DNA of 7,418 nucleotides from JBEAOO01 sp041164825 (GTDB taxonomy: Bacteria > Pseudomonadota > Gammaproteobacteria > Burkholderiales > Burkholderiaceae_C): contig JBEAOO010000065.1 of the NCBI GenBank assembly GCA_041164825.1, positions 1 through 7,418 on the forward strand, written 5' to 3'. Both the position numbers and the translations under genes were made by a program. Of the stretch, positions 1-5,877 are shown one piece after another (the stretch's first letter is position 1; each line of letters starts with the position of its first letter). Under the pieces are notes generated by a model. The model was not told where the DNA came from. It was given only the letters and a program-made list of their open reading frames with translations, and ran no database searches.

Positions 1-272
1 GCGTTGTTGAACACGCCGTCGAGCCGGCCCAGTTGCGCCACGGTCTCGCTCACCATCGCCTGTACCTGCGCGGTCGAACTCACATCGCAGGCAATGAAGA
101 GGCAACGCCGGCCGTGCTCAGCAGCCAGCGCCGCTGCGGTGGCCGCATGTGCCGGGTTCGGCAGATCGGCGATCGCCACATGCGCGCCTTCTTGCAAGCA
201 ACGCACCGCCGTGGCCAAGCCAATGCCGCTGGCCCCGCCAGTGATGAGAACGACATTCTGGTCAAGTCGCAT
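1..272 (-). CDS. Short-chain dehydrogenase/reductase (SDR), N-terminal part, cut by the window edge
   Basis: The reverse strand reads from an ATG at 272 down to base 1 without a stop, giving 90 complete codons of a classical SDR oxidoreductase. Visible are the dinucleotide-binding motif TGGASGIG (residues 11-18) after the first beta strand, an acidic residue at the end of the second strand (D36, in VAIADL) that usually favours NAD(H) over NADP(H), the CDV motif (D63) that contacts adenine, and NN at residues 89-90, the start of the NNA motif, where the window ends. The catalytic Ser-Tyr-Lys part lies outside, so the substrate cannot be told. The start is supported by AAAGG about 7 nt upstream. 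The gene is divergent from the AraC-GyrI gene at 453, so that regulator may control it (inference from layout only). Confidence 0.9.
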   Translation of the reverse strand, partial: MRLDQNVVLITGGASGIGLATAVRCLQEGAHVAIADLPNPAHAATAAALAAEHGRRCLFIACDVSSTAQVQAMVSETVAQLGRLDGVFNN

Positions 273-280
273 GAGAGGCC

Positions 281-291
281 CTTTGTCAAAG
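281..291. promoter_or_regulatory. Small perfect palindrome over the SDR ribosome binding site
   Basis: CTTTG-T-CAAAG is an 11-bp palindrome lying 9 bp upstream of the SDR start codon. On the SDR strand its right arm supplies the AAAGG that serves as Shine-Dalgarno sequence. A loop this small makes a poor RNA hairpin, so a protein-binding site is the likelier reading if it is functional. It could also be chance. Confidence 0.25.
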
Positions 292-300
292 CGTGAGCGC

Positions 301-367
301 GCAAGGTGCGGGCCCTTGCCTTGATTTTGAGTCGCCGAGGGGTTTGGCACCTGATGCGGATCAAGGC
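301..367. repeat. Cluster of CAAGG/CCTTG inverted repeats in the divergent SDR/AraC spacer
   Basis: The 180-bp spacer between the two divergent starts (273-452) holds four copies of the pentamer CAAGG or its complement CCTTG, at 302-306, 314-318, 319-323 and 362-366. They form two inverted repeats: GCAAGG (301-306) with CCTTGC (314-319), separated by 7 nt, and the 8-bp pair GCCTTGAT (318-325) with ATCAAGGC (360-367), separated by 34 nt. Such an arrangement fits operator half-sites for a local regulator, with the AraC protein encoded at 453 as the natural candidate. No convincing -35/-10 pair was found in this spacer. The repeats are seen directly; the role is inferred. Confidence 0.35.
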
Positions 368-452
368 CGGCTCGCACGCCGATCGTTTCACCTCATCGCG
401 TTTGCACACGCTCGGACACGCGCGCGGCTCAGCCACCTTCCACAATGCATCC

Positions 453-1397
453 ATGCCCCGACGCCACGCCGATCCTGCCCCCGCCTCCCGCCCAGCGGCG
501 CTGATTGCGCGGGCCTTGGCGCACGTGGAGGCGCACTTGGATGCGCCGCTGACGGCCGATGTGCTGGCCGATCGGGCGGCCTTGTCGCGCCACCACTTCC
601 ACCGCGTGTTTGCGGCCCACGTCGGCTGCGGCGTGGCCGAGTACGTGATGGGCCGGCGGCTGCAGCGCGCCGGGGCCTTGCTGGCCAGTGGCCGTGAGCC
701 GGTGCTGGAGGTGGCGCTCGCGGTGGGTTATGAATCGGCGCAGGCGCTGGCCAAGGCCATGCGGCGCGAACTGAACACCACACCGACGGCGGTGCGCCGC
801 GGTGAAACCGCTGCCTGGACCACGCTGTTGCAACGCGCCCGCTCGCCCTGGGCGCCCCACGATGAAGGAGAACTCGCCATGGAACTCACCCGCATCGCCA
901 CCCTGCCCGCGAGCGTGGTGGCCCTCACCGCCACCGCCCGTGGCATGGTCGATCGCCACCTGAGCCGCGCCGCCCAGCAGGCGTATGGCGAACTGGTGCA
1001 GGCGCTGGACGCGGCCGGCCTGCGCGCTGCCGCCACCAGTTGGATGGCCTTGTGCCCCGACGATCCGCAGGGCCCCGACGACCCGAACTGCCGCTACGTG
1101 GCCGGCGTGGTGTTTGGCCACCAGATGGCCGACAGCAGCGGCGTGGGCGCGCAGCCGGAGGTGGCGCTGAGCGGCAGCCTGGCCTGGCAGGCGATCGCCC
1201 CCGGGCGCTGCGCGGTGTTCACCCACATCGGTCCCTATGCCCAGCTGCACCGCAGCTGGACGGCGATTTACCGCGACTGGCTGCCCAGTTCGGGCCACAC
1301 GCTGCGCGACGCGCCGCCGATGGAGCTGATGCTCAACAGCCCGCAAAACACCGCGCCCGAGGCCCTGCACACCGAGATTTGGGTGCCCATCGTGTGA
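453..1397 (+). CDS. AraC-family transcriptional regulator with C-terminal GyrI-like effector-binding domain
   Basis: This 314-residue protein has the Rob/SoxS-like layout with the DNA-binding domain first. Residues about 15-115 hold two helix-turn-helix units: LTADVLADRAALSRHHFHRVF (33-53, first HTH) and the stretch VLEVALAVGYESAQALAKAMRR (84-105, second HTH). Residues about 145-314 form a GyrI-like/SOUL-type ligand-binding domain, recognised by RYVAGVVFG (214-222), FTHIGPYAQLHRSW (256-269), RDWLPSSG (274-281), the acidic ELML segment (291-294) and the closing TEIWVPI (307-313). In this family the domain binds small, often hydrophobic or cationic, effectors and drives transcription activation. 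I chose the ATG at 453 because homology-like sequence starts soon after it; the open frame extends to 306, but the extra 49 codons look like non-coding spacer. There is no strong Shine-Dalgarno sequence before 453. The gene is divergent from the SDR gene. A second ribosome binding site lies inside the gene (see 865-881). Confidence 0.85.
   Translation: MPRRHADPAPASRPAALIARALAHVEAHLDAPLTADVLADRAALSRHHFHRVFAAHVGCGVAEYVMGRRLQRAGALLASGREPVLEVALAVGYESAQALAKAMRRELNTTPTAVRRGETAAWTTLLQRARSPWAPHDEGELAMELTRIATLPASVVALTATARGMVDRHLSRAAQQAYGELVQALDAAGLRAAATSWMALCPDDPQGPDDPNCRYVAGVVFGHQMADSSGVGAQPEVALSGSLAWQAIAPGRCAVFTHIGPYAQLHRSWTAIYRDWLPSSGHTLRDAPPMELMLNSPQNTAPEALHTEIWVPIV
865..881 (+). promoter_or_regulatory. 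Internal ribosome binding site and ATG at the domain junction of the AraC-GyrI gene
   Basis: AAGGAG (865-870) is followed after 8 nt by an in-frame ATG (879-881), which is Met143 of the regulator. Initiation here would yield a 172-residue protein that is exactly the GyrI-like domain without the DNA-binding half, close in size to stand-alone GyrI/SbmC proteins. The signal is stronger than anything before the gene's own start. It may be a real second start or the relic of a gene fusion. Confidence 0.5.
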
Positions 1398-1465
1398 CAG
1401 GTGCGGGGCCGGTGCGCGTCGCCCGGCGTGTTGGGCTGCGCGACCACCTTGACCCAGGTCGGGCG

Positions 1466-1508
1466 AGGCGGTGCAAGCCGCGATTAGCCGCCCGAAACCG
1501 CCTTTTTT
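1466..1508 (+). terminator. Candidate rho-independent terminator after the AraC-GyrI gene
   Basis: AGGCGGT (1466-1472) pairs with ACCGCCT (1497-1503), and the run of six T at 1503-1508 follows at once. The 24-nt loop is longer than usual and contains another CCGCC (1488-1492) that could pair with the same left arm. It lies about 70 nt after the regulator's stop codon and about 120 nt before the fliA-like gene, so it can end the upstream transcript or act in the leader of the downstream one. The right side also has competing pairings: GCAAGCCGC (1473-1481) with GCGGCCCTTGC (1509-1519, two bulged C). Confidence 0.4.
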
Positions 1509-1523
1509 GCGGCCCTTGCTGAC

Positions 1524-1552
1524 AGGAGGTGCGGCTGACAATGAATTTGTGA
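1524..1552 (+). promoter_or_regulatory. Strong Shine-Dalgarno sequence and three-codon ORF in the fliA-like leader
   Basis: AGGAGGT (1524-1530), a full match to the anti-Shine-Dalgarno core, precedes by 10 nt an ATG at 1541 whose frame reads Met-Asn-Leu and stops (TGA, 1550-1552). That stop overlaps the next ATG in a TGATG arrangement. The same stretch also contains CTGACA (1519-1524), a good -35 match, but the AT-rich bases after it (1541-1548) match a -10 box only weakly, so a promoter here is possible but not convincing. The fliA-like start at 1629 has no Shine-Dalgarno of its own. Confidence 0.35.
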
Positions 1553-1632
1553 TGGCGATGGCGCCCACCGCCGGCAAACCCTGCCGACGGGACGCCCCGC
1601 CCCCGAACTCGCCCCGCCGCCACCGCCCATGA
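1552..1632 (+). CDS. Possible 26-codon leader ORF coupled to the fliA-like gene
   Basis: An ORF of 26 residues starts at the ATG overlapping the stop of the three-codon ORF and ends in TGA at 1630-1632, which overlaps the ATG of the sigma-factor gene (ATGA). The product is short, basic and rich in proline and arginine, with no recognisable domain, so any role would be in the act of translation rather than the peptide. In such GC-rich DNA a short open frame is common; the double overlap of start and stop codons is what makes it worth listing. Confidence 0.2.
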   Translation: MAMAPTAGKPCRRDAPPPNSPRRHRP

Positions 1633-2426
1633 TTGCCGACTTCGCCCCGTCCGCTTCGCCCGCCCTGCCGCCGCTGTTGGCGCTGGTGCCTGGTTTTGGC
1701 GGCTGCGTCCGCAGCGCCCAGCTGTTGGCCCATCGCCCGCTGGTCAACCGCATTGCCAGCCGGCTGATGCGCCGCCTGCCACCCAATGTGGAGATGGACG
1801 AGCTGGTGCAGGTCGGCATGATTGGCCTGAACGAAGCGCTGGCCCGCTTTGAGGAAGACCAGGGCGCCAGCTTCGACACCTATGCCTCGCGCCGCATTGA
1901 AGGCGCCATGCTCGACTCGCTGCGCGCCAACGACAGCCTGCCTCGCGACGCCCGCAAGCGCCTGCGCGACGCCCAAACGGCCACCCACCGCCTGGAGCAG
2001 CGCCTGTGCCGCGCGCCTCGCGCCCAAGAGGTGGCCAATGAGCTGGGCTGGTCGCTTGGCGAGTTTCACGATTGCATGGTGACGGCCGGTGCTGCCGGTG
2101 CGCGCTCGATCGACGATGCACTGGAGCCGCTGGACGCGAGCGCGTTTGAGGCCACCAGCTTGCACGCGCCCGACCCCGACACACTCTCCACCGCCAACCC
2201 GCTCGACGACCCTTCGCGCACACTGCAACTGCAGCAGCGCCACGCCGCGCTCAACCAGGCTTTTGATGCGCTGGAAGAGCGCGAGCGCGAGGTGATGAAG
2301 CTGCTCTACCAGCGCGAGCTGAACCTGCAGCAGGCCGGCGACCGCCTGGGCGTGAGCGCCTCGCGCGTGTGCCGCATGCACGAGGCCATTGTCGACAAGC
2401 TCAAGCGCCGGCTGCGCGACTGGTGA
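1629..2426 (+). CDS. fliA: FliA-like RNA polymerase sigma factor (sigma-28 family), isolated and divergent
   Basis: The 265-residue protein has the regions of a group 3 (flagellar/sporulation) sigma factor in order. Region 2 spans about 35-110, with HRPLVNRIA (35-43), the MDELVQVGMIGLNEAL core (56-71), and YASRRIEGAMLDSLR (85-99) followed by LPRDARK (104-110). Region 3 spans about 115-155 (EVANELG at 134-140). Region 4 spans about 205-263, with LEEREREVM (215-223), YQRELNL (227-233) and the recognition-helix part SASRVCRMH (243-251). Sigma-28 directs RNA polymerase to late flagellar genes and is normally held by the anti-sigma factor FlgM. No flhF/flhG or other flagellar gene is adjacent. It carries about 30 poorly conserved N-terminal residues. 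The usual region 2 tryptophan (NDWLPR/RDWVPR) is Ser here (NDSLPR), and region 4 is also unlike typical betaproteobacterial FliA. It may therefore be a second, specialised sigma-28 rather than the main motility factor. The ATG at 1629 is the only in-frame ATG before region 2; a GTG at 1686 is an alternative. Confidence 0.8.
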   Translation: MIADFAPSASPALPPLLALVPGFGGCVRSAQLLAHRPLVNRIASRLMRRLPPNVEMDELVQVGMIGLNEALARFEEDQGASFDTYASRRIEGAMLDSLRANDSLPRDARKRLRDAQTATHRLEQRLCRAPRAQEVANELGWSLGEFHDCMVTAGAAGARSIDDALEPLDASAFEATSLHAPDPDTLSTANPLDDPSRTLQLQQRHAALNQAFDALEEREREVMKLLYQRELNLQQAGDRLGVSASRVCRMHEAIVDKLKRRLRDW

Positions 2427-2432
2427 GTGTGC

Positions 2433-2451
2433 GGCGCCCGCATGGGGCGCC
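2433..2451. terminator. Hairpin between two convergent genes, possible bidirectional terminator
   Basis: GGCGCCC (2433-2439) and GGGCGCC (2445-2451) form a perfect 7-bp GC stem with a 5-nt loop, in the 36-bp gap between the stops of the fliA-like gene and the convergent diguanylate cyclase gene. No T-run follows on either strand, so termination would need Rho help. Its position favours a shared terminator. Confidence 0.45.
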
Positions 2452-2462
2452 AGCCACAGCGA

Positions 2463-3392
2463 TCAGGCCCCGTGCTCAGCCCGCGTGCAGCGGTCGCGCC
2501 CCGCGGCTTTGGCGGCGTACAGCGCCTGGTCGGCCCGCTTCAGCAGGGCCTCCGGGGTGTCGCCGGGCTGTGATGCCGCCACCCCTGCCGAGCAGGTGTA
2601 GCCAAAGTCAGGGTGCTCGGCCAGCGGGCGGGCATCGCGCACCGCCTGCAGCAAGCGCGCCACCACGCTGCAAGCGCTGTCCACATCGATGCCGGGCAAC
2701 AGCAGCACAAATTCTTCGCCGCCCAGGCGGCCCGCCACATCGTCGCGCCGCACCAGGGCCTGCAATTGGGCGCCGAAGTGGCGCAGCACCGCGTCGCCGG
2801 AGCCGTGACCGAGGCGGTCGTTCACCCGCTTGAAGTGGTCGAGGTCGAGCAGCGCCACCACCAGCGGCGCGGGCGTCGGCGTGGCGGCCAGCGAGGCGCG
2901 CAAACGCTCCATCACATAGCTGCGGCTGTTGACGCCCGTGAGCGCATCCACGGTGGCCGCGCGCAAGGCCAAGTCGCGCTCCAACCGAACCTGGCGCCCG
3001 GCGGTGCCGAGGGCAGAGATGTCCGTCATCACGCACCACATGGCGCCGCTGGGCAGCGTGGTTTCCGTGACGTGGATCCAGCGGCCATCCTGCAGGTCGG
3101 ATTCAAACGCGCGGAACGGCAGCTTGCCGCGGCGGGTGCGGGCGGAGGCCAGCCAGGCCTCGAAGTCGTCGGTCACCACGAGCACGCCGCTGCCGCGCTC
3201 GCGCCCCAGCCGCATCAGCTCCACCCAGCTCGGCCACTCCTGCGCATGCAGGCCAAAAAACGCGCGAAAGGCCGGGTTGGCTTGGACGAGGCGATCGTGG
3301 GCGTCGAACACAGCGAGCCCTTGCTCTGACTGCTGCAGCAAGGCTGTCAGCACGGCCGGATCCAACGGGAGCGTGTCGGCGGAGGGGTTCAT
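2463..3392 (-). CDS. Diguanylate cyclase with N-terminal PAS-like sensor domain (GGDEF)
   Basis: The 309-residue cytoplasmic protein makes cyclic di-GMP from two GTP. Residues about 10-130 look like a PAS domain: EQGLAVFDAHDRLVQANPAF (23-42) is a typical PAS opening, and a segment ending WCVMTDISAL (119-128) closes it. A short coiled linker leads to a GGDEF domain (about 145-300) with DLDHFKRVND (183-192; metal and substrate binding), the active-site GGEEF (224-228), and the RxxD inhibitory site RRDD (215-218) at the right distance five residues upstream. The enzyme should therefore be active and product-inhibited. No EAL domain, transmembrane segment or signal peptide is seen, so the signal sensed is intracellular and unknown. 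The ATG at 3392 is preferred; a GTG at 3401 would add three residues. Neither has a clear Shine-Dalgarno sequence. The gene converges with the fliA-like gene. Confidence 0.93.
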   Translation of the reverse strand: MNPSADTLPLDPAVLTALLQQSEQGLAVFDAHDRLVQANPAFRAFFGLHAQEWPSWVELMRLGRERGSGVLVVTDDFEAWLASARTRRGKLPFRAFESDLQDGRWIHVTETTLPSGAMWCVMTDISALGTAGRQVRLERDLALRAATVDALTGVNSRSYVMERLRASLAATPTPAPLVVALLDLDHFKRVNDRLGHGSGDAVLRHFGAQLQALVRRDDVAGRLGGEEFVLLLPGIDVDSACSVVARLLQAVRDARPLAEHPDFGYTCSAGVAASQPGDTPEALLKRADQALYAAKAAGRDRCTRAEHGA

Positions 3393-3413
3393 GGGCAGCA
3401 CAGCTGCAGGGCA

Positions 3414-3444
3414 GCGACGATCACTGAAGCTGTATCGTCGTCGC
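3414..3444. promoter_or_regulatory. Inverted repeat upstream of the diguanylate cyclase, possible operator
   Basis: CGACGAT (3415-3421) and ATCGTCG (3434-3440) form a 7-bp inverted repeat around a 12-nt spacer, 23-48 bp upstream of the cyclase ATG. The right arm continues as a second CGTC step (to 3444). On the minus strand a GTGACA (-35-like) lies just upstream of it, with only a weak -10 match (GATACA, 14-nt spacing), so the repeat would cover the promoter/leader of the cyclase gene. The rest of the 143-bp spacer (3393-3535) shows only the hairpin at 3517-3531. Confidence 0.3.
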
Positions 3445-3516
3445 TTTTCCTGTCACTGTGTGAGCCGCCTCGGCAATTGTGGCAACGCGGTCGGCGCGCG
3501 CGTGATTTCTGTCAGA

Positions 3517-3531
3517 GATGGCAGCACCATC
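3517..3531 (-). terminator. Weak hairpin after the transporter gene
   Basis: GATGG (3517-3521) pairs with CCATC (3527-3531) across a 5-nt loop, starting 5 bp past the stop codon of the MFS gene on the minus strand. The stem is short and no T-run follows, so it is at best a weak terminator for the thuA-gfo-MFS operon. No better one was found before the cyclase gene. Confidence 0.2.
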
Positions 3532-3535
3532 AGAA

Positions 3536-4768
3536 TCAAAGCGAGGGCGGGGCCTTGGGGTCGGGCGGCACCTTGTTGGCGCCCAGCGCCAGCATCCCGG
3601 CGGCCAGCACCATCACGCCCATGGCCGCCGTCAGCGACACCGCATGCGCCAGGCCGCCAATCAGCGGCGGGCCGATCATGAAGCCGGCGTAGCCAATGGA
3701 CGAGACCGAGGCGATGGCCGCAGCGCGGCTGGTGCCGGGCACGCGGGTGGCCGCGTTGAACAAGATGGGCACCACCGGCGCGAGGCCGGCGCCGACCAGC
3801 GCATAGCCGATGAGCGCGACCACCGGGTGGCCACTGAGCAGCACCACGGCCATGGCGGCCGAGGCCAGTCCACCGCCGCAGCGCAGCAGCAGGCGCTCGT
3901 CAAAGCGTGCGCGCAGCGCATCGCCGCCAAAGCGCGCCAAGGCCATCGCACCCGAGAACACCGCGTAGCCCACGGCGGCTTGGGCTTGCGGCAGGTGCAG
4001 CTCCTGCTGCAGGTAGAGCACGCTCCAGTCGAACATCACGCCCTCGGCCGACATGCCTGCGAAGATCAGCAGCCCGATCACCAGCAGCAGGCCGCGTGGC
4101 CAGGCGAAGTGGGCCGGGCCGGCTTCGCCTTCGGCGGCGGGCTGCTGCGGGTGCAGCGCCAGCATGTGGCGCGAGGCCAGCACGCACAAGCCGCCCACCA
4201 CGGCAGCGATGGTGGCCAGCTGCGCGCCGGGGCTGATGCCGGCCTTGATCAGGGCGCCGGCGATGGCCGCGCCCGACATGCCGCCGACGCTGAACATGCC
4301 GTGCATGCCGCTGAGCACGTTGCGCCCGCTCAGGCTCTCCAGCGCCGTGCCTTCGGCGTTCACCGAGACATCAAACAAGCTCATGGCCGCACCAAACACC
4401 ACCATGGTGGGCAGCAGCAGCGCCAGGCTCGGCCACTGCATCACCAGCGCCAACATGCTGCAGAGCACGGTGGCCGCCGCTGCCGCCGCACCCCGCGCGC
4501 CCAACTTGGCCACCACGCGCCCGGCAAAAAACACCGAGGCCACGGCGCCGCAGGCCGCGGCCAGCAGCACGGCGGAGAGCGTGAACTCATTGAGCCCGTA
4601 CGCCGCCTTGACCGACGGGATGTGCACGCCCCAGGCGCCGCCCAGAATGCCCAGCGCCGCGAACTGCCAGCGCGTGGCCTGGCGGGCGCGGGAGAGTGCG
4701 CTGGGCGAGGTGGCGTCGGCCAACTCAGGGGGGTTCAGGGGCGCCGCTGCGGCGGTGTCGATGCTCAT
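3536..4768 (-). CDS. MFS transporter of the YbjJ-like type
   Basis: The 410-residue membrane protein has a hydrophobicity pattern that fits 12 helices in two six-helix halves, joined by a hydrophilic loop at about 205-222. A soluble N-terminal tail of about 32 residues precedes helix 1. Recognisable segments are GGAWGVHIPSVK (43-54) after helix 1, FDVSVNAEG (132-140) with the MHGMFSVGGMSG stretch (155-166) at helices 4-5, FAGMSAEGVMFDW (236-248) at helix 7, a motif A-like GGDALRARFDER (281-292), and SSIGYAGFMIGPPLIG (356-371) late in the second half. These are hallmarks of the E. coli YbjJ group, whose substrates are largely unknown. The start overlaps nothing: 5 bp separate it from the stop of the oxidoreductase gene, and GGAG (10 nt upstream of the ATG) lies inside that gene's end. 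As the last gene of the operon it may carry the sugar or its product (inference). Confidence 0.88.
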   Translation of the reverse strand: MSIDTAAAAPLNPPELADATSPSALSRARQATRWQFAALGILGGAWGVHIPSVKAAYGLNEFTLSAVLLAAACGAVASVFFAGRVVAKLGARGAAAAAATVLCSMLALVMQWPSLALLLPTMVVFGAAMSLFDVSVNAEGTALESLSGRNVLSGMHGMFSVGGMSGAAIAGALIKAGISPGAQLATIAAVVGGLCVLASRHMLALHPQQPAAEGEAGPAHFAWPRGLLLVIGLLIFAGMSAEGVMFDWSVLYLQQELHLPQAQAAVGYAVFSGAMALARFGGDALRARFDERLLLRCGGGLASAAMAVVLLSGHPVVALIGYALVGAGLAPVVPILFNAATRVPGTSRAAAIASVSSIGYAGFMIGPPLIGGLAHAVSLTAAMGVMVLAAGMLALGANKVPPDPKAPPSL

Positions 4769-4773
4769 GGGGG

Positions 4774-5877
4774 TCAGGCTCCGATCTGCACGGGCGCGCC
4801 GGTGCGGGCGCTCTCGTAGATGGCGTCCAGAATCTCCATCACGATCAGGCCTTCTTCGCCGCTGGCGGGGTGGGGCGTGTCGCTCAGGATGGCGGCGGCG
4901 TAATCGAACATCGCCGACTGCGCCGTGCCGGTGGGCGTTTTGAGGTGCATGTTGACCGGGGCGCCGTTGACCTCGGTGTAGACATTGGCCTCGAAGCTGT
5001 AGCCCTCGTTGAGGTTGCGCTGCAGCAGCCCGGCCTCGGTGCCGAGCAGGCGCGTTTCCATCAGGTCGGCCTCCTGGATGTTGGCCGCCCAGCTCGCCTC
5101 GAGCGCCAGCGTGGCGCCGTTGTCGAACTTGATCAGGCCGCAGGCCAGGTCTTCCACGTCGTAGTGTTTGCCGGCCGTATCGGCGATTTTGCGGGCGATC
5201 GGGTCGTAGGTGCTGCCCAGCACCCAGGTGGGCTTGGGGTAGCCCATCAGCCACAGCGCCAGGTCGAGCCGGTGCACGCCCAGGTCGATCAGCGGGCCGC
5301 CGCCGGCCAGCGCCTTGTTGCCAAACCAGCCGCCAAAACCCGGCATGCCGCGCCGGCGGTGCCAGACGCTGCGGCCAAAGTAGAAGTGGCCGAACAGGCC
5401 CGCATCCACCTGCGCCTTGAGCGCACGCGAGGCGGCCGAGAAGCGGTACGAGAAGTTGATCATCAGCCGCTTGCCCGCTTGGGCGGCGGCGGCCAGCATC
5501 TCGCGGCCCTCGTGTGCGTTCATGGCCATGGGCTTCTCGCACAGCACGTGAGCGCCGGCGGCCAGGGCCTGCAGCGTCAGGTCCTTGTGGAACTTGTTGG
5601 GCGTGCAGACGCTGACCACATCCAGCTTCTCGGCGGCCAGCATGGCCTCGGCGCTGCTGTAGCGGCCGGGCACCTTGAACTGATCGCCCACGGCGGCCAG
5701 GCGCGCGGCGTCGGTGTCGGCCAGGGCCACCACGTCCACCTGCGGGTGCTGTTGCCAGCCTTCGATGTGCATGCGGCCGATGCCCAGGCCGATCACGCCC
5801 ACGCGCAGGCGGCGGGCGCTGGTGCTGGCGGGGGCCGTGCTGGTGCTTTGTGCCGCTTGGGCCTGGAAGTCGCTCAC
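4774..5877 (-). CDS. Gfo/Idh/MocA-family NAD(P)-dependent oxidoreductase (ThuB-like position)
   Basis: The 367-residue enzyme belongs to the glucose-fructose oxidoreductase/inositol dehydrogenase family. After a low-complexity Ser/Thr/Ala tail (1-21) comes a Rossmann domain with GLGIG (30-34). The family motif CEKPMAMN (113-120) supplies the catalytic lysine, K115. The C-terminal sheet domain carries GGGPLIDLGVHRLD (192-205), with the D198/H202 pair typical of enzymes that oxidise a sugar hydroxyl. No signal peptide is visible, so it is likely cytoplasmic. The start is a GTG at 5877: AAGGAG lies 7 nt upstream (5885-5890), and the GTG overlaps the stop of the thuA-like gene by 4 bp (GTGA), a sign of translational coupling. 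In rhizobial trehalose utilisation the ThuA neighbour ThuB is an oxidoreductase of this family; whether this enzyme makes or reduces a 3-keto sugar is not readable here. Confidence 0.93.
   Translation of the reverse strand: MSDFQAQAAQSTSTAPASTSARRLRVGVIGLGIGRMHIEGWQQHPQVDVVALADTDAARLAAVGDQFKVPGRYSSAEAMLAAEKLDVVSVCTPNKFHKDLTLQALAAGAHVLCEKPMAMNAHEGREMLAAAAQAGKRLMINFSYRFSAASRALKAQVDAGLFGHFYFGRSVWHRRRGMPGFGGWFGNKALAGGGPLIDLGVHRLDLALWLMGYPKPTWVLGSTYDPIARKIADTAGKHYDVEDLACGLIKFDNGATLALEASWAANIQEADLMETRLLGTEAGLLQRNLNEGYSFEANVYTEVNGAPVNMHLKTPTGTAQSAMFDYAAAILSDTPHPASGEEGLIVMEILDAIYESARTGAPVQIGA

Noticed and set aside
283..288. TTGACA-like -35 box within the CTTTG/CAAAG palindrome
   Set aside because: No -10 match lies at 16-18 nt on either strand, and on the SDR strand it would fall inside the coding region.
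344..357. Sigma-54-like promoter (TTGGCAC followed by GC)
   Set aside because: The GG and GC elements are separated by 8 nt instead of the required 10.
306..452. 49-codon N-terminal extension of the AraC-GyrI protein
   Set aside because: The upstream Met has no ribosome binding site, the extra sequence resembles no AraC N-terminus, and it covers the repeat-rich divergent spacer.
429..2381. A 650-codon open frame on the minus strand across the AraC-GyrI and fliA-like genes
   Set aside because: It is antisense to two genes with clear domains, crosses their spacer, and its product is low-complexity Arg/Ala/Gly/His-rich sequence, as GC-rich codon bias produces.
3518..4819. A 433-codon plus-strand open frame opposite the MFS gene
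   Set aside because: Its His/Arg/Gln/Gly-rich translation has no domain and mirrors the codon bias of the membrane protein on the other strand.
4769..5542. N-terminal extension of the MFS reading frame (258 extra codons upstream of 4768)
   Set aside because: It overlaps the oxidoreductase gene in another frame and is Arg/Pro-rich; the transporter begins at the ATG at 4768.
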